This document shows, one piece after another, positions 23,735 through 31,856 of a DNA stretch of 64,000 nucleotides. The stretch is from Bacillota bacterium (GTDB taxonomy: Bacteria; Bacillota; Ch66; Ch109). Every line of letters begins with the position of its first letter. The stretch's first letter is position 1. The stretch lies in contig JABLWZ010000020.1 of assembly GCA_013178275.1 (NCBI GenBank), forward strand, positions 17,357 through 81,356. Reading direction: 5' to 3'. Under the pieces are notes generated by a model. The model worked only from the letters and a program-made list of their open reading frames with translations, was not told the DNA's origin and made no database searches. A program made the position numbers and the translations under genes.

Positions 23735-24472
23735 TTATTTCTTCTTCAGCGCTTCGATGGCCCGGCCGGCGTACTCGAAGAGTTTCTGGTCCATGCCGTA
23801 CTGGGCGGCGTAGTTGGGGGATTCCTGGTACCTCTGCTTCAGGGTGTTTTCGATGCCGGGGTCGCCGCCGGTGAACATGCTGACGAGTTCGCTCCAGCGG
23901 GCGGCCAGCGCCTGCACCTCGGGGCTGTCGGGCGGGGTGCCCTTTCCCATCTCTTCTTTGACCCGGGCTATCAGCCTCGGCCATTCCTGCTCCACTTCAC
24001 GTATCTTCTCGGAGCCCAGCATCTCGCCCTGCCGCTTGATGGTCTCCATCTGCTCGGGGGTGAAGGGATATTTTTCGGTCATGTTTATCACCTCGATGGT
24101 CTGAAATAGTTCTTCGGGGCTAACCTCCTTCTTGTCCCGGAGCTGCTCCGCCAGGGCCTCCAGCCGCTGGTAGAGCCGCTGCTCAAGCTCTATCCGCTCC
24201 CGCACCCGGGCCAGGTGCAGCCGGACGACCTCTCCGGGTGAGAAGCGGGGACTGGCCAGGCACTCCCGTACTTCTTCGAGGGAGAAACCGAGCTGCCGCA
24301 GGGACATTATCTGCTGCAGGCGCGCCAGGTCCTCCCGGGTATAGAGGCGGTGCCCGCTGTCGGTCTGCCGGGAGGGGGAGAGCAGTCTCTCCCGGTCATA
24401 GTGGTGCAGGGTGCGGATGGTGAGACCAGTCATCCGGGATACCTCTCCAACTTTCCAGCATGGTGGCTTCAT
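23735..24472 (-). CDS. MerR-family regulator with TipAS ligand domain
   Basis: 245 aa. MerR HTH at residues 6-75 (KVGEVSRMTGLTIRTLHHYD, RLYTREDLARLQQIMSLRQL), a long dimerisation coiled coil (ERIELEQRLYQRLEALAEQL), and a C-terminal TipAS domain (FTPEQMETIKRQGEMLGSEK, RWSELVSMFTGGDPGIENTL, AAQYGMDQKLFEYAGRAIEAL). TipA-type proteins sense hydrophobic compounds and activate by untwisting 19-bp-spaced promoters. ATG 24472 follows GGAGGGGACG. Its own promoter has exactly that geometry (24513-24543), so autoactivation is likely. Confidence 0.93.
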   Translation of the reverse strand: MKPPCWKVGEVSRMTGLTIRTLHHYDRERLLSPSRQTDSGHRLYTREDLARLQQIMSLRQLGFSLEEVRECLASPRFSPGEVVRLHLARVRERIELEQRLYQRLEALAEQLRDKKEVSPEELFQTIEVINMTEKYPFTPEQMETIKRQGEMLGSEKIREVEQEWPRLIARVKEEMGKGTPPDSPEVQALAARWSELVSMFTGGDPGIENTLKQRYQESPNYAAQYGMDQKLFEYAGRAIEALKKK

Positions 24473-24512
24473 CGTCCCCTCCGTTTTTGGGTTAGTGTGT
24501 GCCGGCGAGTTC

Positions 24513-24543
24513 AGTATATAACCTGACGTTACGTCAGGGTCAA
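24513..24543 (-). promoter_or_regulatory. MerR-type promoter, 19-bp spacer with dyad operator
   Basis: Minus strand TTGACC (24543-24538), 19-bp spacer, TATACT (24518-24513). The spacer is filled by the dyad CCTGACGT-A-ACGTCAGG (24522-24538), the classic arrangement for a MerR activator. Confidence 0.85.
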
Positions 24544-24572
24544 GTGTTTTTTTATGATAGCGGTTCGGTGGT

Positions 24573-24755
24573 TCAGAACAGCAGTTGCCCCAGGAGGGTG
24601 ACGACAGCTCCCCCCATGATGCCCAGCATCCACATCTTGAGGTTCTCGATCTTTTTTTTGAGGCACTTTATCTCCTGGCTTAGAACCTGGACCCGGTCGC
24701 GCAGGCAGTTTATTTCGCTCTCCTGCCGCTGGACGGCTGCCTTCAGGTCGTTCAT
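24573..24755 (-). CDS. XhlA-like coiled-coil membrane protein
   Basis: 60 aa: a coiled coil (LKAAVQRQESEINCLRDRVQ, LSQEIKCLKKKIENLK) followed by one C-terminal membrane helix (MWMLGIMGGAVVTLLGQLLF). This is the layout of hemolysin XhlA / holin-associated proteins of PBSX-type phages, which work with a holin in lysis. No holin or endolysin is adjacent. ATG 24755 follows AGAGGGTGGTCTTGG. It lies just upstream of the MerR promoter on the same strand. Confidence 0.6.
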   Translation of the reverse strand: MNDLKAAVQRQESEINCLRDRVQVLSQEIKCLKKKIENLKMWMLGIMGGAVVTLLGQLLF

Positions 24756-24958
24756 CCAAGACCACCCTCTCTGTAAAATTATTCCAGTACAGGTTATGCC
24801 GGGGAGGGTGATTTGGTGCGAACCTGTCCACTCCGGAGGCGTTTTGTATTTAGTGCGACGGTGGCTTTAGTCCGGCGCTATATAAGCATTTCACTTTGCT
24901 TTTTGAACCAGTATCGGCAGAGGCAAGTACCGAACGAGTCTTCTTCCTGAATGGGAAA

Positions 24959-24983
24959 GGCCCCGCCGTCTTCGGGCGGGGCC
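24959..24983 (-). terminator. Terminator after the YflT-like gene
   Basis: GGCCCCGCC / GGCGGGGCC, then TTTCCC on the minus strand. Confidence 0.75.
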
Positions 24984-25002
24984 GGGGGTGTGCCCTCGTT
25001 AT

Positions 25003-25503
25003 CTACTTGGTACGAACCTGATCGGCGCCGTATTTCCTCAGCACTGAAGCGGCATCGCTGACCCGGGTTTCGTCAGATGTGACGGCCACCATTATCTTGC
25101 CGGCCTTGATATCCTGTTCGATCTGCCGGCCCTCGGCTTCGGGGATGCCCCAGTCGACCAGCCCGCCGGCGATACCGCCGCCGGCTGCACCGGTCAAAAG
25201 CCCGGTGATAGGCCCGATGGCGAATAGCGGTCCCAGGCCGGGTATGGCCAGGGCGCCCGCCCCGGCGGCCAGCCCCGCAAGTCCGCCCAGCACCCCGCCG
25301 GTGGTGGCGCCTCCGGAGATGGGGTTGTCAGAGCCTATCTCCATGTCTCTGCCGGCCCCCTTCTGGAAGTCGGTCTTGCCGCGGGCGATGTCGTCTTTGG
25401 CGATGACGGAGATTTCCTGGTCGAACCCTTTCTGCCGCAGTTCCCGTACGGCCTGATCGGCTTTTTCGCGGGAACCGAAGGTACTGATTACTAGTTTCGC
25501 CAA
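25003..25503 (-). CDS. YflT-like general stress protein with glycine-zipper membrane segment
   Basis: 166 aa. An N-terminal alpha/beta domain (LVISTFGSREKADQAVRELR, GFDQEISVIAK) as in heat-induced/general stress proteins of the YflT type. A central Gly/Ala-rich stretch (residues about 62-115: GGVLGGLAGLAAGAGALAIP, GPITGLLTGAAGGGIAGGLV) looks like a glycine-zipper membrane hairpin. A C-terminal strand (KIMVAVTSDETRVSDAASVL) repeats the first domain's sensing fold. ATG 25503 follows AAGGAGGAATCC. Single gene. Confidence 0.85.
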   Translation of the reverse strand: MAKLVISTFGSREKADQAVRELRQKGFDQEISVIAKDDIARGKTDFQKGAGRDMEIGSDNPISGGATTGGVLGGLAGLAAGAGALAIPGLGPLFAIGPITGLLTGAAGGGIAGGLVDWGIPEAEGRQIEQDIKAGKIMVAVTSDETRVSDAASVLRKYGADQVRTK

Positions 25504-25666
25504 TTGGATTCCTCCTTCTTGGTTTGGTTAGTGGTTACCGTACCTAGTTTTCCCAGGGCCTCGGCATCTATACGGTTTAATAAAATTGGTTTTGGGCAGG
25601 TTTTTTAAAGGTTTCTGTGGAAACTAGTAAGGGTGCTAATGTTTCAGGTTGAAGGAGCTGTACTGG

Positions 25667-26476
25667 ATGGAGCGGGATGAGCTAATCGAACGGATCAGTC
25701 AGCGGCCGGTGTGGCGCTGCAGCCGGGGCGAGTGGCAGCACCTGGACGACCTGGTGGTGACCGAGTTCGCGGCCACGATCTACTTGAACGGGAATGAGCT
25801 GGTGACCCTGCTCTGTTCCCCGGAGTACCTGGAGGACCTGGCGGTGGGGTTCCTGTCCGGCGAAGGGCTTTTGGCGGGCGCTGACGACCTGGAATCGGTG
25901 AAGGCCGACTATCAGCTGGGGCAGGTCTGGGTGACCAGCCGGGGAACTTCGGTGCTGGCGGAAAAGACCTTCCTGAAGCGGTACCTGACCACCGGATGCG
26001 GCAAGGGCACGACCTTTTACAGCCTGGATGACAGCCTGCGGGCGGCTCCTCTCGAGAGTTCGCTACGGATCGCCCAGGAGAAGATAAGCGAATCGACAAG
26101 GGCCTTTCAGGACCGGTCGGAGCTGTTCCACCAGACTGGCGGGGTGCACAGCGCGGCCCTGGGCGATGATGGCGGGATCAGGCTGTTTCGGGAGGACCTG
26201 GGACGCCACAATGCCCTGGACAAGCTGATCGGCTGCTGTGTGCGGGAGGGGATCGACCCGGGCGGGTTTTTCCTGATGGTCAGCGGTCGTATTTCTTCTG
26301 AGATTTTGATGAAGTCGGTGAAGGCGGGGCTCCAGATCGTGATCTCCCGCTCGGCCCCGACCAGCCTGGCGGTGGACCTGGCGGAGCGGCTGGGGGTCAC
26401 CCTGATCGGGTTCGCCCGCGGCGGGAGGTTCAATGTCTACTGCCACCGGGACCGGGTGGTGGAGGCGGGGACCTGA
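25667..26476 (+). CDS. fdhD: Formate dehydrogenase accessory sulfurtransferase FdhD
   Basis: Transfers sulfur to the molybdenum/tungsten-pterin cofactor of formate dehydrogenase. 269 aa. Family features: EFAATIYLNGNELVTLLCSP, YLEDLAVGFLSGEGLL, TTGCGKG (Cys111), TGGVHSAAL, FREDLGRHNALDKLIG, and VSGRISSEILMKSVKAG. E. coli FdhD has two Cys in the TTGCGxC-like loop; here only Cys111 is present and the second position is Gly. ATG 25667 is 9 nt after GGAG; an upstream in-frame TTG (25649) lacks a ribosome site. It is followed at 43 nt by a ferredoxin-ASKHA gene on the same strand, likely an operon. No formate dehydrogenase lies in the window. Confidence 0.95.
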   Translation: MERDELIERISQRPVWRCSRGEWQHLDDLVVTEFAATIYLNGNELVTLLCSPEYLEDLAVGFLSGEGLLAGADDLESVKADYQLGQVWVTSRGTSVLAEKTFLKRYLTTGCGKGTTFYSLDDSLRAAPLESSLRIAQEKISESTRAFQDRSELFHQTGGVHSAALGDDGGIRLFREDLGRHNALDKLIGCCVREGIDPGGFFLMVSGRISSEILMKSVKAGLQIVISRSAPTSLAVDLAERLGVTLIGFARGGRFNVYCHRDRVVEAGT

Positions 26477-26519
26477 TGAAGCCGGCTGTATTTATTACGG
26501 GTATGACGGAGAGGGGTTT

Positions 26520-28421
26520 ATGAAGAAGGTTAAGGTGAGGTTTGTCCCCAGCGGGGTGGAGGTCTGGGTGCCGCCGGGTGAGACCCTGCGCGAGGCGCTC
26601 TTGATCGCGGGGCTGTCCCTGGAGACCCCCTGCGCCGGCTGGGGTGTGTGCGGTAAGTGCAAGGTGAGGATGGAGCCGATCCTGCGGAGCCTGGAGGTGA
26701 CCACCCCGGAGCTGAAGCACCTGACCATGGAGGAGATCCAGCAGGGGTACCGGCTGGCCTGCCAGGTCAACCTGACGCAGGACGTGGAGGTGCACCTGTC
26801 GCCCGACTTCCTGGAGGTCCTGAAGAAGACGGTGGACATTTCCCGGCCGTCGGTGGGAACGGCTTTTCCCCTGCGGCCGGTGGTTTCCAAGGTCTACCTG
26901 GAACTGCCCGCGCCGACCCTGCAGGACCGGCTGGCGGACTGGGAGAGGTTGGAACGGGGACTGGTGGAGAACCGCTGCCTGCCTCGCCAGGAGCAGGGTG
27001 ACAACGGTCTGCACCTGGATGGCGAACTGCTGCGGACTCTGCCTTCTATCATGCGGGAGGCGGACTACCGGGTGACGGTGGTTCTATATGAAAACAAGCT
27101 TATCGCGGTGGAGCCCGGCGATACCTCGGGGCAGCTTTACGGGGTGGCGCTTGATCTGGGTACTACCACGATGGCGGGGGCGCTGCTGGACCTGAGGACG
27201 GGCGAACAGCTGGCGGTGGTGAGCAAGGCCAATCCCCACATCTCGGTGGGGGCCGATGTGATATCCCGCATCTCTTTCGTGAGCCAGGGGGAGAAGCATC
27301 TGGCGGATCTACAAGAGCTGATAGTGGCGACTGTCAACCTGATCATCGAGGAACTGCTGATCATCAGCGGGGTGAACCGGCGGTACGTGTACGAGATAAC
27401 CGCGGTGGGGAACACGGTGATCCACCACCTCTTCCTGGGGCTGGACCCTACCTTCCTGGGGCAGGGGCCTTATGTGCCGGTGGTGACCCGGCCGCTCACG
27501 GTGAGGGCGCGCCGGCTTGGCATCAGGATAGCCGAGGGCGGGTACCTCTACCTGCTGCCGAATATCGCGGGTTTCATGGGGGGAGACGCGGTGGGGGTCA
27601 TCCTGGCGACCGGCCTCTACCAGAGTTCGCAGGTGCGGCTGGCGGTGGATATCGGAACTAACGGCGAGATCATCCTGGGTTCGGCGGAGGAGATCCTGGC
27701 CTGCTCGACGGCGGCGGGGCCGGCCTTCGAGGGCTCCCGGATCAAGCACGGGATGCGGGCGGTGACCGGGGCTGTCGAAAAGGTGGCCATCGACGATGAT
27801 GTGGTGCTGGGGGTGATCGGTGAGGCGGAGCCGCATGGGATCTCGGGTTCGGGCTTGATCGACGCGGTGGCGGAACTGCTGCGGTTGGGAGTGATCGATA
27901 TGACCGGCCGGTTCCTGCCCCTGGAGGAGGTGCCGGCGGGTGTCCCTCAGAAGGTGCGCCGGAGACTGGTCGAGGATAGCGGGAAACGGGAGTTTGTACT
28001 GGCGTGGCCGGGGGAGAACGGGGACCGGCCCGCGATAACGATAACCCAGGAGGATATCCGGGAACTGCAGCTGGCCAAGGGGGCACTGGCGGCCGGCATC
28101 AGCGTGCTGAAAAAGGAGCTGGGGGTGAAACCGCAGCAGATCATCGAAATCTTCCTGGCGGGCGCGTTCGGCAGCGGGATCAACCCCGCCAGCGCGCGGG
28201 CGATCGGGCTGATACCCAACCTGAAGCTGGAGCGGATCGTGGCGGTGGGCAACGCGGCCGGGGCCGGGGCGCAGCTGGTGCTGCTGTCCAGTTCCGCGAG
28301 GAAGCAGGCGGAAGGAATCGCCCGCGAGGTCCGATATGTCGAACTCTCGGGGCGAGAGGACTTCCAGGAGGCTTTCCTGGGGGCGATGTATTTTCCGCGG
28401 CTTAGTCCGCCAGGGGGTTGA
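26520..28421 (+). CDS. Ferredoxin-fused ASKHA protein (DUF4445 / corrinoid reductive activator RACo-like)
   Basis: 633 aa. An N-terminal plant-type 2Fe-2S domain with Cys38-x5-Cys44-x2-Cys47-x33-Cys81, a middle domain, and a C-terminal ASKHA ATPase domain (LYGVALDLGTTTMAGALLDL, LAVDIGTNGEIILGS, GPAFEGSRIKHGM, ISGSGLIDAVAEL, IFLAGAFGSGINPASARAIG). RACo and RamA proteins of this build reduce corrinoid-bound cobalt(II) at the expense of ATP. The partner here is unknown; no methyltransferase or corrinoid protein is near. ATG 26520 follows GGAGAGGGGTTT. The 3' end overlaps the convergent DUF1015 gene by 20 bp. Confidence 0.92.
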   Translation: MKKVKVRFVPSGVEVWVPPGETLREALLIAGLSLETPCAGWGVCGKCKVRMEPILRSLEVTTPELKHLTMEEIQQGYRLACQVNLTQDVEVHLSPDFLEVLKKTVDISRPSVGTAFPLRPVVSKVYLELPAPTLQDRLADWERLERGLVENRCLPRQEQGDNGLHLDGELLRTLPSIMREADYRVTVVLYENKLIAVEPGDTSGQLYGVALDLGTTTMAGALLDLRTGEQLAVVSKANPHISVGADVISRISFVSQGEKHLADLQELIVATVNLIIEELLIISGVNRRYVYEITAVGNTVIHHLFLGLDPTFLGQGPYVPVVTRPLTVRARRLGIRIAEGGYLYLLPNIAGFMGGDAVGVILATGLYQSSQVRLAVDIGTNGEIILGSAEEILACSTAAGPAFEGSRIKHGMRAVTGAVEKVAIDDDVVLGVIGEAEPHGISGSGLIDAVAELLRLGVIDMTGRFLPLEEVPAGVPQKVRRRLVEDSGKREFVLAWPGENGDRPAITITQEDIRELQLAKGALAAGISVLKKELGVKPQQIIEIFLAGAFGSGINPASARAIGLIPNLKLERIVAVGNAAGAGAQLVLLSSSARKQAEGIAREVRYVELSGREDFQEAFLGAMYFPRLSPPGG

Positions 28422-29724
28422 TGACCAGGCCGGTGATCAGCTTGGGATAGAAGTAGGTGGATTTCTGGGGCATCTTCTCGCCGTTGTTGGCGACCGCGAC
28501 GATTTCCTGCACCCGGGTGGGGTTCAGGAAGAAGGCGGCCTGCTCGATACCTGAATCGACGGCCTCGACGGCTTCGGTTTCGTCGTGGGTGTACGAGAGG
28601 TGGTCCTGGTTCTTGCGGTTTTCGCTCCCGATCTGCAGCAGCCGGTCCAGGACCAGATTGTCGAGGATGGCGACATCCAGGCTGCTCCAGTCCACGGAGC
28701 GGCCTTCAAAAAGGGATGCTGGAGCGATCTCGCTCTTTAAGCTCATGAGGTAGAATACCTTGTCCCGGGAGTAGAACCCGAAGGTATGGTTGGTTTTGCC
28801 CCGGGAGTCCATTTCGGTGAAGAAGCCCCGGATCGCTGCGGGCAGTTCAGCCCGGGCCGAGGGCAGCGGGTAGGCCTCCAGCTTAAAGTAGGAGAGCAGA
28901 CGCTCCTTGAAGGAGTCGGGATCGAACTCTTTCAGGTTCTTGACCAGGCGGTGGGTGGGCAGGATCAGCAGGCCGGGGTCATAGAGGTTGACCAGGGTAA
29001 TCAGCACGGTGGGGTTGGTGGCTTCTCCCCGGGACTGGCTTTCCTGATAATAGTTCAGCGCGGTCTCGAAGCGGTGGTGGCCGTCGGCTATGTAGATAGT
29101 CAGGTCCTTCATGGCCTTGATAATCTTCTGCTGGGTCTTGGAGTTGGTGATGACCCAAAGGCGATGGCCTTCTCCGGCCTCGTCGATGAAGTCGACGTCG
29201 GGGGAGCGTTTGCCGCGCGCCGCCTGCAGGGCCTGGTTTATCTCTTCCGAGGGGTCGTCATAGAGCCCGAAGACCGGGCTGAAGTTGGCCTTGCAGGCCC
29301 GCATCAGCTGCAGGCGGTCGGCCTTGGGCTTGGAGAGGGTCTCTTCGTGCGGCAGTACGTTCCCCGGCCCGTAGGAGGCCAGTTCTACTCCGCAGATGAA
29401 CCCGGTGCGCATCTGGCGTTTGCCGTCGAGGGTAAACTCCTGTTCGTACAGGTAGAAAGCGGGTTTCTTTTCGCGGGTGAGGACTCCTTCTTCCAGCCAG
29501 CGGGCGAAGTATCCGGCCGCCCGGGTATAGCGGTTGTTGCGGTCGTCATCCTGCTGGAAGGTCTGTCCCAGTTCCAGGCGGATGATGTTGTGGGCGTGAC
29601 GGGCGTAGTATCGGGCCTGAGCCGTGTTGTCGATGATGTCGTACGGGGGAGTCACCACCTCGGCAATGCTGCCAACCTTCTCCTGATTAAAGCGGATACC
29701 TCGGATAGGGACTATGGTGGCCAT
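28402..29724 (-). CDS. DUF1015 family protein
   Basis: 440 aa. Family features: MATIVPIRGIRFNQEKVGSI at the start, VVTPPYDII, YYARHAHNIIRLELG, FYLYEQEFTLDGKRQMRTGF, VLPHEETLSKPKADRLQLM, YIADGHHRFETALNY (metal/phosphate-type DGHHR motif) and SYTHDETEAVEAV. The family is soluble, widespread in anaerobes, and its reaction is unknown; the DGHHR box and Asp/His clusters suggest a metal-dependent enzyme. ATG 29724 follows GGGAGGTAAATG. Convergent with and overlapping the ASKHA gene. Confidence 0.92.
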   Translation of the reverse strand: MATIVPIRGIRFNQEKVGSIAEVVTPPYDIIDNTAQARYYARHAHNIIRLELGQTFQQDDDRNNRYTRAAGYFARWLEEGVLTREKKPAFYLYEQEFTLDGKRQMRTGFICGVELASYGPGNVLPHEETLSKPKADRLQLMRACKANFSPVFGLYDDPSEEINQALQAARGKRSPDVDFIDEAGEGHRLWVITNSKTQQKIIKAMKDLTIYIADGHHRFETALNYYQESQSRGEATNPTVLITLVNLYDPGLLILPTHRLVKNLKEFDPDSFKERLLSYFKLEAYPLPSARAELPAAIRGFFTEMDSRGKTNHTFGFYSRDKVFYLMSLKSEIAPASLFEGRSVDWSSLDVAILDNLVLDRLLQIGSENRKNQDHLSYTHDETEAVEAVDSGIEQAAFFLNPTRVQEIVAVANNGEKMPQKSTYFYPKLITGLVINPLAD

Positions 29725-29950
29725 GCATTTACCTCCCGTTGCTTGAGAATTTGGTTTACAATTCTGATGCGGTGAGGTGCGGCTGAAAGCTCGCCCGCAC
29801 CATTGGTCAGGGGCCACCAAGTTTTTATGGTGACCAATCCCTATTTTAGTACATGTACCGAGCAAATTCAACGAAGAAATCTGTACATTGCTTGCTGATA
29901 ATGGCTTATTCCGGGTAGAATAGGGCATAGGAAGAAAGTGAGGCGGGCTG

Positions 29951-30712
29951 ATGCTTGTCGATTATCACATCCACGGGATGGGGCACCGGGATTTTCCGCA
30001 CTCTGTGGAGTCTCTGGCCCGATTTGTCGAGGCGGCGCTGGGGAAGGGGATAGCGGAGGTCGGTTTCGCCGACCACGACTACTACCTGCGGGATATAAGG
30101 TTTTCTAATTTTGAGGAACTGAGGACCCGGTTTCCGGGTATCGGCATCAAGGTAGGGCTGGAGGTGGAATTTTTTCCCGGGCAGGAGACGGAAACCAATG
30201 ACCGGTTGGCAGGGTGCCGTTTCGATTACCTGATCGGTTCGGTTCATTATATCGGCGAGTGGCTGTTTGACCACCCTGACTATATCGAGGGGTTTTCGGC
30301 CTGGGACATCGACCAGCTGTACCGGGTTTATTTCGGGCTGGTGGCCCGGATGGCCCGTACGAGGCTGTTTGATATGGTGGGACACCTGGACCTGATCAAG
30401 ATCTTCGGTCACCGAGCCAAGTCGCCGGTGCTCAAGATGGTCCAGCCCACCCTGGAAGAGATAAGGGACAGCGGTATGGTGATTGAGGTCAATACCGCAG
30501 GGCTGCACCGCCCGGTACAGGAGCAGTATCCTGCCAAGGACCTCCTGAAGGCGGCTTTTCAGATGGGGATTCCGATAACCCTCAGTTCGGACGCCCATGC
30601 TCCGGAGCAGGTGGGGCGCGACCTGCTTCTGGCCCGCGAGATGGCCCGGGAGGTTGGGTATCGCGAGGCGGCGACCTTCAGTGGGCGGGAAAGGATAATG
30701 GTCCCGCTGTAG
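29951..30712 (+). CDS. PHP-domain phosphatase (histidinol-phosphatase HisK-like)
   Basis: 253 aa PHP phosphoesterase with all metal ligands: MLVDYHIHGMGH (HxH), GFADHDYY, LEVEFFPGQE, GSVHYI, MVGHLDLIKIFG, EVNTAG, and ITLSSDAHAPEQVG. The YLIGSVHYIGEWLFD segment is typical of HisK histidinol-phosphatases (EC 3.1.3.15), but the rest of the his operon is not nearby, so another phosphoester substrate is possible. ATG 29951 follows GTGAGGCGGGCTG. Single gene. Confidence 0.9.
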   Translation: MLVDYHIHGMGHRDFPHSVESLARFVEAALGKGIAEVGFADHDYYLRDIRFSNFEELRTRFPGIGIKVGLEVEFFPGQETETNDRLAGCRFDYLIGSVHYIGEWLFDHPDYIEGFSAWDIDQLYRVYFGLVARMARTRLFDMVGHLDLIKIFGHRAKSPVLKMVQPTLEEIRDSGMVIEVNTAGLHRPVQEQYPAKDLLKAAFQMGIPITLSSDAHAPEQVGRDLLLAREMAREVGYREAATFSGRERIMVPL

Positions 30713-30791
30713 GGTCAACCCAGAGGTTGACACTTTCTCCAGGTATATTCGATTATTGTACCTGTATCCGATAGGAAAAGTAAAAGTAGGT

Positions 30792-30830
30792 CCTTAGGTC
30801 CAGCTAAACGGAGGAAGCTGGCTACTAAGG
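30792..30830 (+). other. Candidate structured leader before the RidA gene
   Basis: CCTTAG (30792) pairs with CTAAGG (ends 30830), enclosing CCAGC (30800-30804) / GCTGG (30817-30821). It is a compact two-stem element 49 nt before the RidA start. I do not recognise it as a known riboswitch. Confidence 0.3.
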
Positions 30831-30878
30831 AAATAAAGTGAGGGTTAACTGACAGTTTTTTTCAAGGAGGTTCGGGTT

Positions 30879-31337
30879 ATGGTGGAGGAGAGGGTCCGGC
30901 AGTTGGGGCTGGTTATCCCGAAGGTTGCTCCGCCGGTGGCGGCCTATCAGCCGGGGGTGCTGGCGGGGGACCTGCTGTTTGTCTCGGGCCAGCTTCCTAC
31001 TGTGGATGGGGAGCTAAAGTACCGGGGACGGCTGGGTGCAGAGCTGACTGTGGAGGAAGGCTATCAGGCCGCCCGTGCCTGCGCCCTGAACTGCCTGGCG
31101 GTGGTGAAGAGCTTTACCGGCTCGCTGGACCGGGTGGTCAGGATAGTGAAGCTGAACGGGTATGTAAGCAGTGCTCCTGACTTTTTCCAGCAGCCGCAGG
31201 TGGTGAACGGGGCTTCCGAGCTGCTGGGGGAGGTCTTTGGCGAGGCGGGACGCCACGCCCGGGCGGCGATCGGGGTGAGCAGCCTGCCGCTGGGCGCCGC
31301 GGTGGAGGTCGATCTGGTGGTGCAGGTGCTGCTCTAA
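30879..31337 (+). CDS. RidA family protein
   Basis: 152 aa. Reactive intermediate deaminase family: hydrolyses enamine/imine products of PLP enzymes to 2-oxoacids and ammonia. Family pattern: VAAYQPGVLAGDLLFVSGQL, EEGYQAARACALNCLAVVKS, DRVVRIVKLNGYVSSAPDFF, and GRHARAAIGVSSLPLGAAVEVD, containing the substrate-binding Arg in HARAAIG. The N-terminal about 20-residue extension places it in the longer YjgH/RutC-like subgroup (about 150 aa). ATG 30879 follows AAGGAGGTTCGGGTT. YlbF follows at 37 nt, same strand. Confidence 0.93.
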   Translation: MVEERVRQLGLVIPKVAPPVAAYQPGVLAGDLLFVSGQLPTVDGELKYRGRLGAELTVEEGYQAARACALNCLAVVKSFTGSLDRVVRIVKLNGYVSSAPDFFQQPQVVNGASELLGEVFGEAGRHARAAIGVSSLPLGAAVEVDLVVQVLL

Positions 31338-31374
31338 GCCGTTCGGGTATCTTTCGTAGTTGAGGAGGTTTTTT

Positions 31375-31725
31375 ATGCTGGTTTATGATCTGGCCCGCCA
31401 ACTGGCAAAGGAGATCGGGGAGAGCGAAGAGTACCGGCTGCTGCTCAAGGCCAAGGAACGCATCAACCAGAACGAGGCTGCGAGGGTGATGCTGGAGGAT
31501 TTTCAGAAGCAGCAGTTGGAGCTGCAGCAGACGATCATAAAGGGGGAGGCGGTGCCGGAAGACAAGGCCCGGCAGCTCGAGGAGCTGAACAAGATACTGG
31601 CGGCGAACCCGTCCATTACCGAGTACCGGGTCGCGGAACTGCGGCTGGTCAGGTTGATGGGAGATGTGGAGAAGATACTGTGGGATTCGGTCCAGGATGC
31701 CCTGATGGTGAAACCGGAGGTCTGA
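31375..31725 (+). CDS. YlbF/YmcA family protein
   Basis: 116 aa all-helical member of the Com_YlbF family (MLVYDLARQLAKEIGES, KAKERINQNEAARVMLEDFQ, EELNKILAANPSITEYRVAE). In Bacillus, YlbF, YmcA and YaaT form an iron-sulfur-containing complex that stimulates RNase Y processing and affects competence, biofilm and sporulation. Stand-alone family members are common in Clostridia, and the partner genes are not in the window. ATG 31375 follows GAGGAGGTTTTTT. Confidence 0.9.
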   Translation: MLVYDLARQLAKEIGESEEYRLLLKAKERINQNEAARVMLEDFQKQQLELQQTIIKGEAVPEDKARQLEELNKILAANPSITEYRVAELRLVRLMGDVEKILWDSVQDALMVKPEV

Positions 31726-31856
31726 GGTTTAAAATCATGTGGCCAGTTCTATTTTTTGCTTATAAGCTGGACCTTTCGCCTTGATTGTAATAGAATTGAA
31801 CATAGATATGGAAATTTTAGTAATAATTTTGGCGGCAGAGGAGGAGAATCCTTTAC

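Noticed and set aside
30720..30770. TTGACA near 30728 as a promoter for RidA
   Set aside because: No acceptable -10 lies at 16-18 bp; the nearest AT-rich candidates are at 11 and over 20 bp.
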